A DNA stretch of 64,000 nt, from assembly GCA_963920665.1 (NCBI GenBank), contig OY987268.1:18540501-18604500 (forward strand), written 5' to 3'. This stretch comes from Straminergon stramineum (Eukaryota > Streptophyta > Bryopsida > Hypnales > Calliergonaceae). Below are positions 36,025 through 48,067 of this stretch, piece after piece. Both the position numbers and the translations under genes were made by a program. The notes beneath the pieces are model-generated. The model was not told where the DNA came from and did no database searches. It saw only the letters and a list, made by a program, of their open reading frames with translations. Position 1 is the stretch's first letter; each line of letters opens with the position of its first letter.

Positions 36025-36293
36025 GACGAGCTTATAGTTGTATGACGAGCCTCTTGCGGAGGTCCAGTCAAGGCTGAATGTAGAAAAAGTCCCCCTATTT
36101 TGTGCCGTAATAACTTTAGTGTTAACACCTTACCTAGCTAATAGGGGGTCTCTGATTGCAAATATGAACTCAGAATTTGAAAAAAAAAATTTGAGCAGCA
36201 AATAAAAGGTTCCTGCGTTTTCCCCATAGGTAAAATACGGGCCGTGGCACGACCGCTTCCGCAGGAGGCTCGTCATACAACTATAAGCTCGAC
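36025..36293. mobile_element. MULE-type MITE, 269 bp, 11-bp target duplication
   Basis: The ends GACGAGCTTATAG... and ...CTATAAGCTCGAC form terminal inverted repeats of about 37 bp with two or three mismatches. Both sides are flanked by the exact 11-bp direct repeat CCTCCCGATCG. A duplication of 9-11 bp is the hallmark of Mutator-like elements. It lies about 110 bp upstream of the neprosin start codon and may affect that gene's promoter. There is no coding capacity. Confidence 0.9.
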
Positions 36294-36304
36294 CCTCCCG
36301 ATCG
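36294..36304. repeat. Right target-site duplication of the MULE-type MITE
   Basis: Exact copy of the left flank, CCTCCCGATCG. Confidence 0.85.
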
Positions 36305-36822
36305 ACGTCAACACTGGTACGAACTGTCCCCAGAGAGCCCGTACAGTCTACTCAGACAATACTAACAGGACACACAGATAGATTTGCGACCGGACCAGTT
36401 TATGAGATCTTTACTTCGGTGTGTTCTTGTTTTATAGCTTAAGTTTGGTTATTAGTAAATATCTTCCTTCTGACGAAAGAACTCCGTAAGCCGACCAGGT
36501 CGCCGCCCAGCATGCGGAAATGGATTTTCGACCATATATTCACTGCTGAACACGTTGGTTACTGGTCATTAATTATACGCCGTTTCGGTGAGAGACTGAG
36601 AGCAGTGTTTTGGAGGGTGCTTTAGAGGAGGGCGGCAATGTTCGCCTAAGTAGTGGGTGTAATTCAGTCGGTAGGACTCGGCCACTCGGGCAATTGCTGT
36701 GATAGGAGATAGGGAGCAACTTCGTCAAGAGACAACCGACACAATATTAAGCAACACTACTGCACTAGGCCACTTGATTGCTCAAACAGTTATTTAGTAA
36801 TTGGTATGCCACCGAGCTACAC

Positions 36823-37068
36823 TAAATAGTGAAATTAGGTCGCCTCACACGAACTTCTGGACAATTGACACAATATAAATATTCACTGGTATTGTACAAG
36901 ACTGCACTACTTTTGAAATAGATATTGTTGTAATTGGGACTTATAAATTTTCAGATGTACAAATGGATATATTTGTAATAGTAATTATTGACTTTCATGG
37001 CTTGTAAAGTAATTTTCTTGGAGTAAGGCAACCTAATTGTTAAGGCAACCTCATTTCACTATTTAATG
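36823..37068. mobile_element. MITE family 1, copy 2
   Basis: It starts TAAATAGTGAAATTAGG, ends CCTCATTTCACTATTTA, and matches the copy at 20,221 through the interior. It contains a short extra segment near its left end (about 36,840-36,880). Confidence 0.6.
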
Positions 37069-39684
37069 TAGAGTATCTAACAAAATCACTAATCCATGTT
37101 TTCCCATTCAACCTTTCTAAGAGCAATTTTTAACTTGATTAACCTTTGAAGAACAAGCCTATGACCACTTATTTGAGTATTATACATTAAGAGTTTCTCT
37201 ATTACTCCATTAGTAGATGCATCATGCATGGACAAATATTCCACACCTAATCATGTTTGTCATGTGGGATCTTTTAATGAATCTTTTGTGTAGACATGTA
37301 GTCTATGTGGCCCATGTTTCTATTAGTGCTATAGGTTTCATGATTGTCTTTGGATAAATCATATTAATGTTACATTCCATTGCTAGAGTCTAGAAAGAAG
37401 ATTCTTTAGCTTGAGAATACTATGTGTCTTTGTAACTACTATATCAATCCAAAATATTTGAGAGAGCCCATCAAAAAAACTAGGAAAGAATGAACATTAG
37501 AAAAAATTTGGACTCTTGAGAAGGCCTCTTAGAGAGCATGTAGGAGACTCCATTTTACATTTAAATTTGTACTTTGAGAAGAATGAAGACATGCTAATTC
37601 CATATTTTCGCCCTTGTACTTTGTGTAAAGAATAATCATGATTTTACAAGGGTCTTCTTCCATTGGTTGTGGAAGAGATTATACTATATTGTTATATTAT
37701 TCTCTATACAATTACCAAGGTTAATAATATTTGATCTAATTATATTCTATCATGTGATGAAGACCTTAGTACAACAATCTATAGGACAACTTTTGAATGT
37801 GCATGGTAGTGATGGTACCCTAACAATGTACATTGTATTGAGGTATTGGTCTATCATTCATTGTTTATTTATAAACTTAGCGATTGGAGTGCTAAGTACT
37901 ATGAAGTATGTACAATGTGGCTATGCACTTTTTCTTACCACATGGTATATCATCATTGATGTCCTCACCATACTTAATAAAAAATTAGAATACTTTTATT
38001 AAAAAAAAGCATAATCCAAGTTGTATAAGTTGGCACATGTGATGTACATCACACAAGGTAGTGACATTTTTTGGTACCTTTAATAAGCTCCCCTATGACT
38101 CTTTTAATAGCTTTACTTGTCAAAGTGAAGGGGCCTTCTCAAGAGTCCAAATTTCCTCTAATGAATGAATTGTGAGAAAGCATTAAATTGCACATAGGAA
38201 CACAAGATTGTAAGAGAGATTTTAGAGGGAGTTAATTGCACAACAAAAAACACAGGGTATGTGGCTATGTGCAATGACCCTGTTAATGAAAGTTGAATTG
38301 AACACTTGTAATAGGGGGACTAGGGGAGTTGTATACATCATTGTATAATGTGATGAAAGGTGGAAAGAACATGCAGAATTTGCGGATTTGGAAGCAATGA
38401 AGAAGAACATGATTGGTCATTGGAAATTTTGGATTGTCAACTTCACTATTTTATTACATTATGTCAACTAAAATAGGTACATGTATGTGCATGTTGGTTG
38501 ATTTGCAAGTGTCTGATCTTCTATATGTCTATATATTTATAAAAAAGAAGATAAACTAGAAGTCACTTGTGTCTTGAATTCGGCCCTTTCTTGCTTTTTG
38601 TTTCTCCCATGTAATTTACCTTTGGTTCAAAAGTTGTAACTAAAGTTCTTAGAGCATTTATTAGAGGTTGAAAACTTGAAATTACTTTTGCAAGAATTCA
38701 CCTTCTCACCCAAAATTCCAAAGATGAACATTTGCACTTGTATCTTATATAAAAAGTTTCTCTATCTTCCATTGGACACTTTTAAATTCTCAAGCATAGA
38801 GACACTCACAATGCTTCAAGGCAATGCCTACAAGTCCACCACCAAATCACATGGATTCCTTATATGAATAAACAATCAAACAAACACAATGAATACAAAA
38901 GTACATGGGCCCAAGCAAACACATATGGTATTGTCATATTGTGCCATTGTGGCATATGATAAACAATAGGGTATTCCTCCAAAGCTAAGACATCTAAGTG
39001 CGCACACCTCTAATCCCTAAAATCCAAGACGATTCTAAACAACCTTTTAGAAAACTGCAAAGTGTGAGTTCTTGACATTTTAGTATTGGAATTTGTATCA
39101 TGTCATTATAGTAAAAACAAGAATAATGTAACCATGTAGCTATATCTTAGGTAAACAACAATATTAATTTATTGATCAATCGAATCCCACACACCCACTC
39201 CAACGAAATCCTAACCATGTTGTGCAATGCGAATGTGGTCGTAGATAGGATTTAAAAACTAGGATCCAGAAACTACAGTCAATGCCACAATCTCTGTCCA
39301 AAGGATAAAGCCAAAAATTTAGTAAGGATGGTTCTTGTTGTGGGATTGAAAGTCTGTGTGGCATCAATTTCCTCACTGCATGGGATAACTTCGAAAATTT
39401 ACAGTAGGACTTCACAAAATCTCATTCAACTCAAGTTTATGCTTCGGATTGATGCCTTTGTGTGCAGTCATTCCCAAGTCGACACAAACTGGGTGGATCA
39501 TAAAGGCATGTATGAAACGCTTCGTGGCACCGCTACCACCAAATGAATCTGATATTATTAAATGATCCTCATCGATCACTGCCATCAATCCAATTTCTGT
39601 TAAGTTCCCGCTAATGATGCACCGCAGAAGTCTTCACACACTTCACAAGTCTGTTGCTGGTAGGCATGTATTGAGACATCAGGT
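37069..39684. other. AT-rich stretch, no gene seen
   Basis: Only short frames without domains. It forms the left flank of the large transposon. Confidence 0.45.
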
Positions 39685-39690
39685 CATCGC
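39685..39690. repeat. Left 6-bp target-site duplication of the large transposon
   Basis: CATCGC, identical to 49,896-49,901. Confidence 0.85.
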
Positions 39691-39930
39691 TAGGGTGTAC
39701 CAAAACAGCCATGTTTTGTCTCCCCTCCAAAAGCACGGGTCACCCGCACTAGAGGCTGGGTCACCCACAGTGGAGGTTGGGTCACCCATGGTGGAGGCTG
39801 GGTCACCCATGGTGGAGGCTGGGTCACCCACGGTTTTCTCTCCACGCTTCTCAATTTGCCTCTCTTTCTCCTTTTCCCTCTCCTCTCCTCTTTTCGTAGA
39901 TTTGGTTTAGGGTTTTTTGATTTCCTTGCA
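39691..39930 (+). repeat. Left terminal inverted repeat
   Basis: It contains the outer TIR, 4.5 units of a 21-bp repeat (39,737-39,833) and a pyrimidine-rich tract ending CTTGCAACTTA. All have counterparts on the right in reverse complement. Confidence 0.85.
39737..39833 (+). repeat. 21-bp subterminal repeats, left
   Basis: Units start GGGTCACCCGCACTAGAGG, GGGTCACCCACAGTGGAGG, then GGGTCACCCATGGTGGAGG twice, and a partial GGGTCACCCACGG. They are regularly 21 bp long. Likely transposase-binding sites by position (inference). Confidence 0.85.
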
Positions 39931-40069
39931 ACTTAAGGAAGAGGGAGATAGGGCAAAAGAATTTGTTGCAGAAGGATACTACTGACAAGATTCTGCATTG
40001 CTTCTACATTCCTCAAGTGAAACGCTGCGTAGATCGTTCCATTCGAGCAAGCAAGTTGTGCAAGAAGAA

Positions 40070-40320
40070 CACAGGCTGTGCGAGGAAGAGAATGTAGGCT
40101 ATGTAGGGGGATTGTCGTTTTTTCAAAGGAGAGTGCACACAGTGCCAAGAAATTTCAGGTTGTGGCGAGGAGGGTGCCAGTTTCTCAAGGAGATTGCAAA
40201 TTGTGCACAGAGAGTGCAGGTTTTGCAAAGACAGTACAAGTTCTACACGGAGAGTGCTGATTTCGCAAGGAGATTGCTGGCTTGGCAAAGAGATCGATTG
40301 CATGTTGTGCACAAAGCTCT
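40070..40320 (+). repeat. Degenerate 20-21 bp array in the transposase leader
   Basis: Successive diverged units of 20-21 bp resemble TTTCGCAAGGAGATTGCTGG (also TTCTACACGGAGAGTGCTGA and TTTTGCAAAGACAGTACAAG). The array lies between the left TIR and the transposase start and explains the open frame there. Confidence 0.6.
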
Positions 40321-40642
40321 TCTTCTCTATGAATTTCACCATAATCCTCTTATAAAATGTAGTGCTGGTAGCAGCAAGGCAAGCCAAATGCAAGATGTTT
40401 TCCCCTACGGAGAGGGAGACAAATTAACCATATTAAGCCAACAAGGGCCGGGCTTCAAGTTGTTTACAGAAAATGCTTCTCCAATAAGTCTCTCCTCTGT
40501 TGGTAACAACCTCAACTCATAATGCCATTATGAAAATAATCCATTCTGAAATTAATCCATTCAACTTCTTGTTTCTGTCTCAATTGATGTTTTTGTTTTT
40601 AATTCTATTCTGATACTTCTTTGATGTAGAAGCTTCGAGGAG

Positions 40643-42311
40643 ATGGCTAATGAGAATGTGGAGCTGCCAAGGGCGGATTTGATTGAGTATGTACAGAAAA
40701 TGCTCAGTGAAGGGACTTCATTTAAACGGATAGCTGAGTCATTGAATATCTTTGATCCAAGGCAATTGAAACGAATGATGACAAAGGCTTTAGGATATGA
40801 ATTTCGAGTCTATCATCGCTTTACTGTAGAGGAGATATCTACCACAATTCAGGGTGCCCTTCCAATTGCAGAGCATGGGGCAAATTGGGGCATTCGGCAT
40901 GTGAAGGCTGCTCTTTCACGTTTGCATATTAGGGCGCCGAGGCGAAGTGTGGCTAGAGCCTTGCAAGTGATATCAGGTCCTTTCAAAATTCCATTGTCCT
41001 ATTTCAAGTAAATTTATGTGTTGGTTTTATAATTTGAACCAATTTTATTTTTTGTCTACAGAGGCTGACTACAACAAACGGATGAGAGCATTGCCCATTA
41101 TACGCCGACAATACAACGTTACAATTCCCATGGCCTTATGGCATATTGATTGTGAGTTACTTTTTGCCTATTTTATTGTTTTTTTCTTCAATAATTGGGT
41201 AAAGGTTATGCTTTAAGTCTATTTATAATATGTTTTAATTGGTGTCTTGTGCATTGAGATTCATTAAAAAAGTTAGGTTTCAAAATGTGTAGTTGCTACA
41301 AGGATTTAGCATTTTATGAAAACTAGTATGTAATCATATTTATTTACCATTGAGTTGTGGACACTTTAGTTATCACCATATTCTATTTCTTTTTGTAACA
41401 CATTATTCTTCCTTTTATGTGTAGCATATGATAAATTGTCCATGTTTGGGCTCCGAATTCATGGTTGCATCGACGGAGCTTCACATTATGTGCTATATGC
41501 ATGCATTGCATCAAACAAGACCCAAGAGACTCTTTTTGAACCCTTCTCTGCAGCTGTTCAAAAATTTGGTCCTCCTTTGCGAGTGAGGTCTGACTTTGCA
41601 GCAGAGCATGCTTTGATTAAGAGATATATGGAGGAGGTACGACTTGGGACTCGTAATCCATTTCTTGTGGGTTCCTCTGTGCACAACCAAAGAATTGAAC
41701 ATTGGTGGAGGTTATTGTGGGAGAAAGTTGTTTGGTATCATAAGAATGCCATTCAAGAAATGGTAGACCAGGGGTACTTCATTCCTGATGATCCTTATCA
41801 TAGAACTTCTTTCCAAGATGTCTACATCCCTATTTTACAAAAAATTATAAATGAGTGGATTGGTATTTGGAACCTTCACACAGTGCGACTAATCAATGAG
41901 CAAGGACGATTTCGTCCTTCACACGTGCCAACACAATATTTCCAAGAATATGAGCGTCTTCATGGATGGACGTCATTTATTGAGGACATGCATGGTGGGG
42001 ATATTCAAGAGAATATTGGTACCCAAGACTTAGGCCCACGTGGTTTACGGACATGGGTTGCACGAAGAAATCCCCCTGGTCTTACTTTATTCAACATTCC
42101 ACAGTTGCCGCCAAATCTCCTAGCCATTCGGGATGCTGCATATGAAGTAGGGAAGGTTAATAAGGATATTTTGCAATGTTTTCATTTACATTACTTTCTC
42201 TCTCACTATTGCTACTTATCTGCTGAAGGTGGCATGTCTCTCTTTCAACTTAATCGAATAGATCATTCAGCAGAAAGTATTGAAGCTTTTGAGTTGTTGG
42301 CTAGAATGTAG
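40643..42311 (+). CDS. DDE integrase-type transposase, three exons
   Basis: Exons 40,643-40,976, 41,062-41,151 and 41,425-42,311 join with canonical GT-AG introns, both in phase 1, into an uninterrupted 436-residue protein. The first about 110 residues hold a helix-turn-helix-like region (SFKRIAESLNI, WGIRHVKAALSRLHIRAPRR). The integrase fold follows: MALWHID (D141), SYDKLSMFGLRIHGCIDGAS, RSDFAAEHALI (D198), VHNQRIEHWWR (E233). D198 and E233 are 34 residues apart. The C-terminal part (IINEWIGIWNLHTVR and beyond) is typical of this integrase group. The WHID...K(L)...IHG.IDG signature matches eukaryotic integrase-like proteins of IS3EU-type transposons, as I remember them. It should cut and join the element's ends. 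No disabling change is visible. Confidence 0.88.
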
Positions 42312-44228
42312 CACTTATTAACCAGGTTTTGATGAACTTTCTCGTTACAGTGATATAAGTTTTGAAATTTTGGTTAATAAAAATTTGGAGAGGCAATTGT
42401 AGCCATCACACATTCAAGTGTTGGAGATTTGCTTTTAATTTATTCTTTAGATCTAGTTTGAAATGGATTTAGTTTGTAAGTGCATCCATTTTACTGTTCA
42501 TTTGAGAATAAAAATCAAAATATGATTTTTGATTTGATCAATTTCTCTAGGCTTCCTTTAAAATTCTTCCTCTTAAGATGTAAAGAGAATGTGTTCTAAG
42601 AAGAAGACTTTGGATGCCTCCCATTTTGTGTTTGTGTCTTCGAATGATCAAGGCTCTCTAGTCAGGCTGAGATTTAATAATCTTTAACACTTTAATATGA
42701 AGTTAAATGAACTTTAAATTTATATGAAGCTTAGGAGGTATTCAAAGTAAAACAGCATAGCTAAAAGTAATTCAATTCACTTTACTTTATTTAACTATTT
42801 TTTGAAAATTAAACTAGAACCAAAATTAAAAGGTTTATTTGTATTAACTACTAAAGTTTCATTTTAACTAGTGTGCCCCATGCAATTCCACTTTTGAGTT
42901 GTAGGTTAAAATGCCATAAAACAAAGCCCATGCACCCCTCCTTGTTGAGGGCTTTCCAACAATATGAAGAATACAATGGGGGGATGTATGGTCTAAGAGA
43001 TCTCAACATAAAAAACACAACAAACAAAAAAATAGCTTATCTAAAGGTATTAACGATTATTTTACTATATTATTTTAATATATTACTTAGATGTTTATTC
43101 TTTGTCTTTTCTATTAATTAATATGCAAGATATTTATGTAGAATGTATAACTATTAATAATTATTCTGCAAAATAATATATTATCTTAATATACATTCTC
43201 TTAGAATATTTGCAGAAAAATTGATTTAGAAAGAACTGAATGAATATTTAATAGTATTATATAATGACTTTTTAGTTATTAAGAAGAAGAAAAATAAGGC
43301 AATTGAAAGCAATTTTTACCAAATTGATTTGGATTTTGGCTTTGACTTAGATTTTGACTCCATCCAGTAAGGTTTATTTTTGAAAATAAAGTTTAATTGC
43401 CTTGAAGATATTGATAATCTCCTCAAAGACTACAATGAAGATTATAGTGTAAGTTCTACTTAATTTGGCCATCCTCAATTTTCTACTTAGAGCATCTCGA
43501 TATTTGCTTTTAATTTATCCCAACCAAAGAAAGACATTGTGTGTACTTTAAAACAATATGAAGTTCTTGAATGTGTTGACGTAATAAATGAGCTATCATT
43601 TATTTGGAGGGGTTGCATGATCTAGTTATAATTCCTTAATTTTCCATCCAAATTATATTGTGAAAGGTAGGTGTATTGTAGGCGATTTTATCTTTGCATC
43701 ATTTGTGAATGCCAAGTCGATAATGTCTAAGGTATGCCTTAATAATTGAATTCTCATCCACGTAGATGAAACTGCTAGGGTTTCAGGAGAGTTGTTTCTT
43801 TCACTATCTTGTGTTTGATACTTTCTTGTTTTTCTCACTTTCTGCTTCTATTGGAATTAGAGTTTGCTGATATTGTTTGTAGCTTGCATTGAAGCTTATT
43901 GAAGATAGTTGCAGCTTGGATCAACTGTTGAGGTTGTACGGATTCTTGGATATTTTGGTATCACAGGTACTTCCAGATTTTCTTTTGGGTTATTGTTGAT
44001 CTTGTGTAATTGGGTTTCTTGATTTGGTCTGTGTAATTTGGAAGAAGGTTCTAATGAACGGAATTCATGCTCGTGGTGATAATTTCATAATTACAGCTTC
44101 AATGTTATCTCTATTAAGTTGTCCTATGAGATGTATCTAGCTAATGCTGCTTCTTAATCTACGATACAAAATGTGCCAATCGATCAAGTTAGTTAAAAAC
44201 AAACATCAAGATTAGGAAATAAATGTGA
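42312..44228. other. AT-rich spacer inside the transposon
   Basis: About 1.9 kb between the two plus-strand genes. No coding frame is supported; it presumably holds the transposase 3' end and the promoter of gene 2. Confidence 0.5.
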
Positions 44229-44245
44229 ATGATCTTGTGTGGTAG

Positions 44246-47141
44246 ATGGAGAACCATGGAGATCCACTACCATCTACCTCACCAACTACACCAACAATAC
44301 CGGCTAGAATGTCAGTGTTTCCGAGGGCAATTGCAGATAGGGTTAGGGTATTCTCCTACCCACCAAAATTCGGCACACAAAGACAAAGAAGAGGATTGTC
44401 TTCGGTTCAAGCATCACCACCTACTCCAGCTCCTGCAACCGCCACCACTACTCGAGTTCTTGCAACTGCTGCCACTACTACTCGAGTTCTTGCAACTGCT
44501 GCCACTACTCAAGATCCAACAACATCAACCATGCCTAATGGATGTCAAGATCAGGCATCATCTTCAACTCAACTTGCTTCAATTTCTCCTGTTCCGAAAG
44601 CAACACAAAGATTCATTACATGAAGTTTTTTGGCAATGCCTGAGGGCACCCAATGGTCATCAGGTGTACCAAGCATCACACATTGGCCAACAAACTCACA
44701 GCATGTGTTAGCTTCTTTGGAAGATTCCAAGAGGTGGGCAGGGGTGACTTTCCCACAACCTTTTCCTCCAGATAGTGTGGAGTTTCATGTTGCAAAAGCA
44801 TTTGGAAGCCTTTCCCAACACCCAACTCATGAATATGGAATTTCTGGATCATTTTTCAAACGAACAAAGAAAAGAAAAGGAATTGGGCAGGATCGGGCTT
44901 ATAGATTGGAGCCCTATGTCCAAGAAGTAGGTGCAGTATACGGAAAATTGAATTCGAAAATTATGATTGTATACATGCCAGCTTCACAAGTTGATCTGCC
45001 TGCAATTGTTCAAACTTCAGTGCTGACATCATAGATTGTCTCTCCTCCAGTTGACCCGATTTCAATGTCAACTTCTGAGATTGCCTCAAGTGATCCAACT
45101 TTTGTACCCACAATGCAAATTGCTTCTCCTCCCATTGACCCAATTTCAATGTCAGCTTTTGAGATGGCCTCTGGTTTGCTTACAAATGGCCTTGAAATAC
45201 TGGATGAAGAGATGACAGAATTGGAAAGATTAGCAATTATTTGGGAGAGTTGCCATGTTGCTTACTATGAATCTATGGACTTCAAAGAGAAAATAGACAA
45301 ACGGGAGGCTTCAGCACGTACTTCTCAAGTTTTTTGGTCAGCATTTGAGGACTTATGTGAGAATATACTTCAGAGTTCAAATGGCGATGGAGAGGTCTTC
45401 AATGCATGTATGAACCTGCAGAAGCGAAGACAATTACAACGAGGGATATCAATGTCTAAAGCAACTCTTTCAAAACTTACACAGCACAATTCAATTGCAA
45501 TGTATAGTGACACAGATTTCAAAGTCGAGTTTGAACTTCAAGCAAGACGATTTTGGATGGACTGGGATTTGCTTGAGGCAGCAATTGAAAGATGCTTACC
45601 TAGTCGGGAGAAGGAGCATGCAAAGGCCTTTGTTGAGATTTACGGTGGACCAAATTTCAGGCAGACTGAACCTCCAACTGATGCAGATATTGAGAACTTC
45701 ATAAATAATGAAGCATTCTCTGCATTTACACTTCAACAGATTCAGAGAATGTGTTATCATGGTATAGATGGTCCTGAAGAGGAGATTGAGTTACTTGAGC
45801 AAAGGGAAAATGTGGATAAAGCTCTTCTTGCATACCAACGACTCTACATCTCATCACAAATATTTCAAACAATTCAGCACGCCTTAGGGTGCAAAAGAGC
45901 TACATCCATTGAGGTAATGGTTTGTTCTCATTTTTTAAATAATGTTCTAACTTTGCAAAAAAATAAATTCTTGATCATGACTTAATCAATCTTGTTTGTG
46001 GAAAGTGTAGGTTATACAAGGTAAAGAACTCCAAGCATTCACAAGACATTGGGACTGGATTTCGAGCACAAGAGAATACTTCTACAAGCCATCAGTGGAT
46101 TCAATCCATACCTTGGGTTTCAAGGAAACTGCAGTTGACCTCTGTGGGTTGACAAATTCGTGGTTGAGCAATTGCTGGAAGCAATTCTGGGGTAGCTCCT
46201 TCAACTACAATGCTATTTTTGAGTATCCAGATGACATGGCAGGGAAGATCCTTCACCCCAAGGTAGATGTTGCGATTGTCAGACCAGATATTCAACTTGA
46301 CTTGGCTCGCATGGTTGGACACTTGATTTATCTTCTTACATTACACGGCATTGAAGTGAACAGACCAGTTTCATTTGCAACACTTCTTATGCTTTGCAAT
46401 GAAGTGCCTAAATCAACAAATCTATCATCTTCAGTCTATCCAGATACTCGCCATGCATTGGAGAGGGACTTTCGCCGAGGTTGGGGAGCAACATGGTCCC
46501 TTCTAGTTCCTCTGAGGACTAGCTTCGAGTTTGCTACAAACTTGATCAAGGAATTACAGAATAATCAGCTAGGAGACCTTGGGTGGACATTCAATACTTT
46601 TACACTTGAAGAAGCAACCTGGGAACAACAGGTAGAAGACAAGATAGGAAGCATCATATACAGTCACCTTTTCAATGGCAAACTCGAAATTGGAAAAGCA
46701 ATGTGGGAGGGCTTTTACCTTGCAGTTGAACATGCGGACACTTCTGTTTTGGAGAAGCAAAGGATGACGGAGTCTTTAGACACCCTTACAGCAGATACTT
46801 TGCGTGTTATCTTCAGTGCCAAAAATGCTATGGAAGCATCTGAGTTCCTCGCCATGTGCACTTTTTCTAGCGCAATTCCCAAAAATTTGGAAGACATGTT
46901 CAGAGCATGTGTTCATAAAATGACATATAGTGAAAGGTCAAGACTTGCTATTTTCATCACAGGGAACGAGTATTTCGGAGGAAAGATAGTCAGTATTGAA
47001 TTTCTGGATAGGACAGATGACCCTCTCATCTCATCATCAACATGCTTCGAGAAGCTACATCTTCCATTATACAAGGACATCGACACAATGCACCGAAAAA
47101 TATGCTACAGTATCATGGATAGATCATTTGGTAATATGTGA
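44246..47141 (+). pseudogene. Transposon gene 2: HECT-type E3 ubiquitin ligase-like protein, two premature stops
   Basis: Exon 1 (44,246-45,913) and exon 2 (46,011-47,141) join in phase 0 (GAG|GTAATG and GTGTAG|GTTATA) into 933 codons. Two stops interrupt the frame: TGA at 44,621 (codon 126) and TAG at 45,032 (codon 263). Residues 1-130 are Pro/Thr/Ser-rich with a repeated ATTTRVLATA unit. A repeat containing PPVDPISMS / PPIDPISMS follows at about 265-295, then a long helical region. The last about 170 residues match a HECT C-lobe: SRLAIFITGNEYFGG, then SSTCFEKLHLPLY with the catalytic Cys (codon 901) about 30 residues from the end, and a final SFGNM. HECT enzymes pass ubiquitin from a thioester on this Cys. 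The N-lobe is diverged and not certain. With both stops the full protein could not be made, unless initiation is internal (45,065 onward gives a 600-codon frame with the HECT part). Confidence 0.7.
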
Positions 47142-48060
47142 CAATTTGGAGAGAAATAGAGAAGCTTACAATGTTACCAAACATTGAGATAACACGGAGG
47201 TGGCTTACAATTTGATGGCCTTGCTAATATCACGGTTGTTCCCCAAGGCACCACAATTAAGCTTCTCTGGTACAGATCTTTCTCCCATAAATTGCAAAAT
47301 GCTGTCAATAAAGCAGTTAACTCACAACAATTGCGACATTTTGTTTCTTGCCTTTCTGTCTATTTGATTCATTTGCAACCACTAGCTATCCAATTGGCTC
47401 CCTTCCTAAGGATGACAAAGGTGGAAAAAGATATAATACCCTTTCTTCTGGTTTAGTCTTGACACCAGTAGGCAGCTTCTTCAAAGGGGTGACATCACTT
47501 TAGAGTGGTTTAATGTCAGCATAGTATACTACACCTGCGGAATCTCCATTTTGGTTTGGCAGATTAACCTCTTTAAATAACCTCTTTAACCGTTTTAATT
47601 TCTATCTTCACACATAAGCATGACCAAAAAATAATACTGAACTGTTAGAGAATCAGACCTAAGTCCTGAGTTCAACAATTTCCGACTCCTTCGCCAAATT
47701 GTTATCTGCTCAAAACGAGTGACTTATGAGGAATGTAGCAATCGTGGAAGAAATCGTTGTTCAACCCTAAGTAAAAAAAAGCAAGTCCATAGGACTAAGG
47801 AGTTGTCAACCTTGGTCACATCGTCACAACCACTGCCCATCTCCAAACGAAAAATATCAGAATCTCTAAGTCCAAAAATGCCAATATATTTACATTGGAT
47901 TTCTGACTATAGGCATCAGGTCAAGCATACTTGAGATGCACGGCATACATAAAGGATGCAGCAAACATTGATGGTGACTGCTTAAAGAAGAATTCATTAG
48001 ACTAGTTTCATTTCAAATTGAATATTATGCTATCAGACATGAGCTCACAAGACGGGATGT
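47142..48060. other. Transposon interior, no clear gene
   Basis: On the minus strand, about 47,380-47,500 has a short protein-like stretch (KLPTGVKTKPEERVLYLF), which may be the tail of the minus-strand segment described next. Otherwise nothing recognisable. Confidence 0.35.
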
Positions 48061-48067
48061 ACATTTA

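Noticed and set aside
39737..39833. Regular 21-bp repeats as a CRISPR array
   Set aside because: Units abut directly without unique spacers, lie inside transposon ends, and the genome is eukaryotic.
39998..40522. 174-codon frame before the transposase
   Set aside because: It lies in the degenerate 20-bp array of the leader and shows no domain; probably not translated.
44229..44711. Leu/Gln-rich 160-codon frame
   Set aside because: Overlaps gene 2 in another frame; its Leu/Gln richness follows from the Thr/Ala repeats of the real frame.
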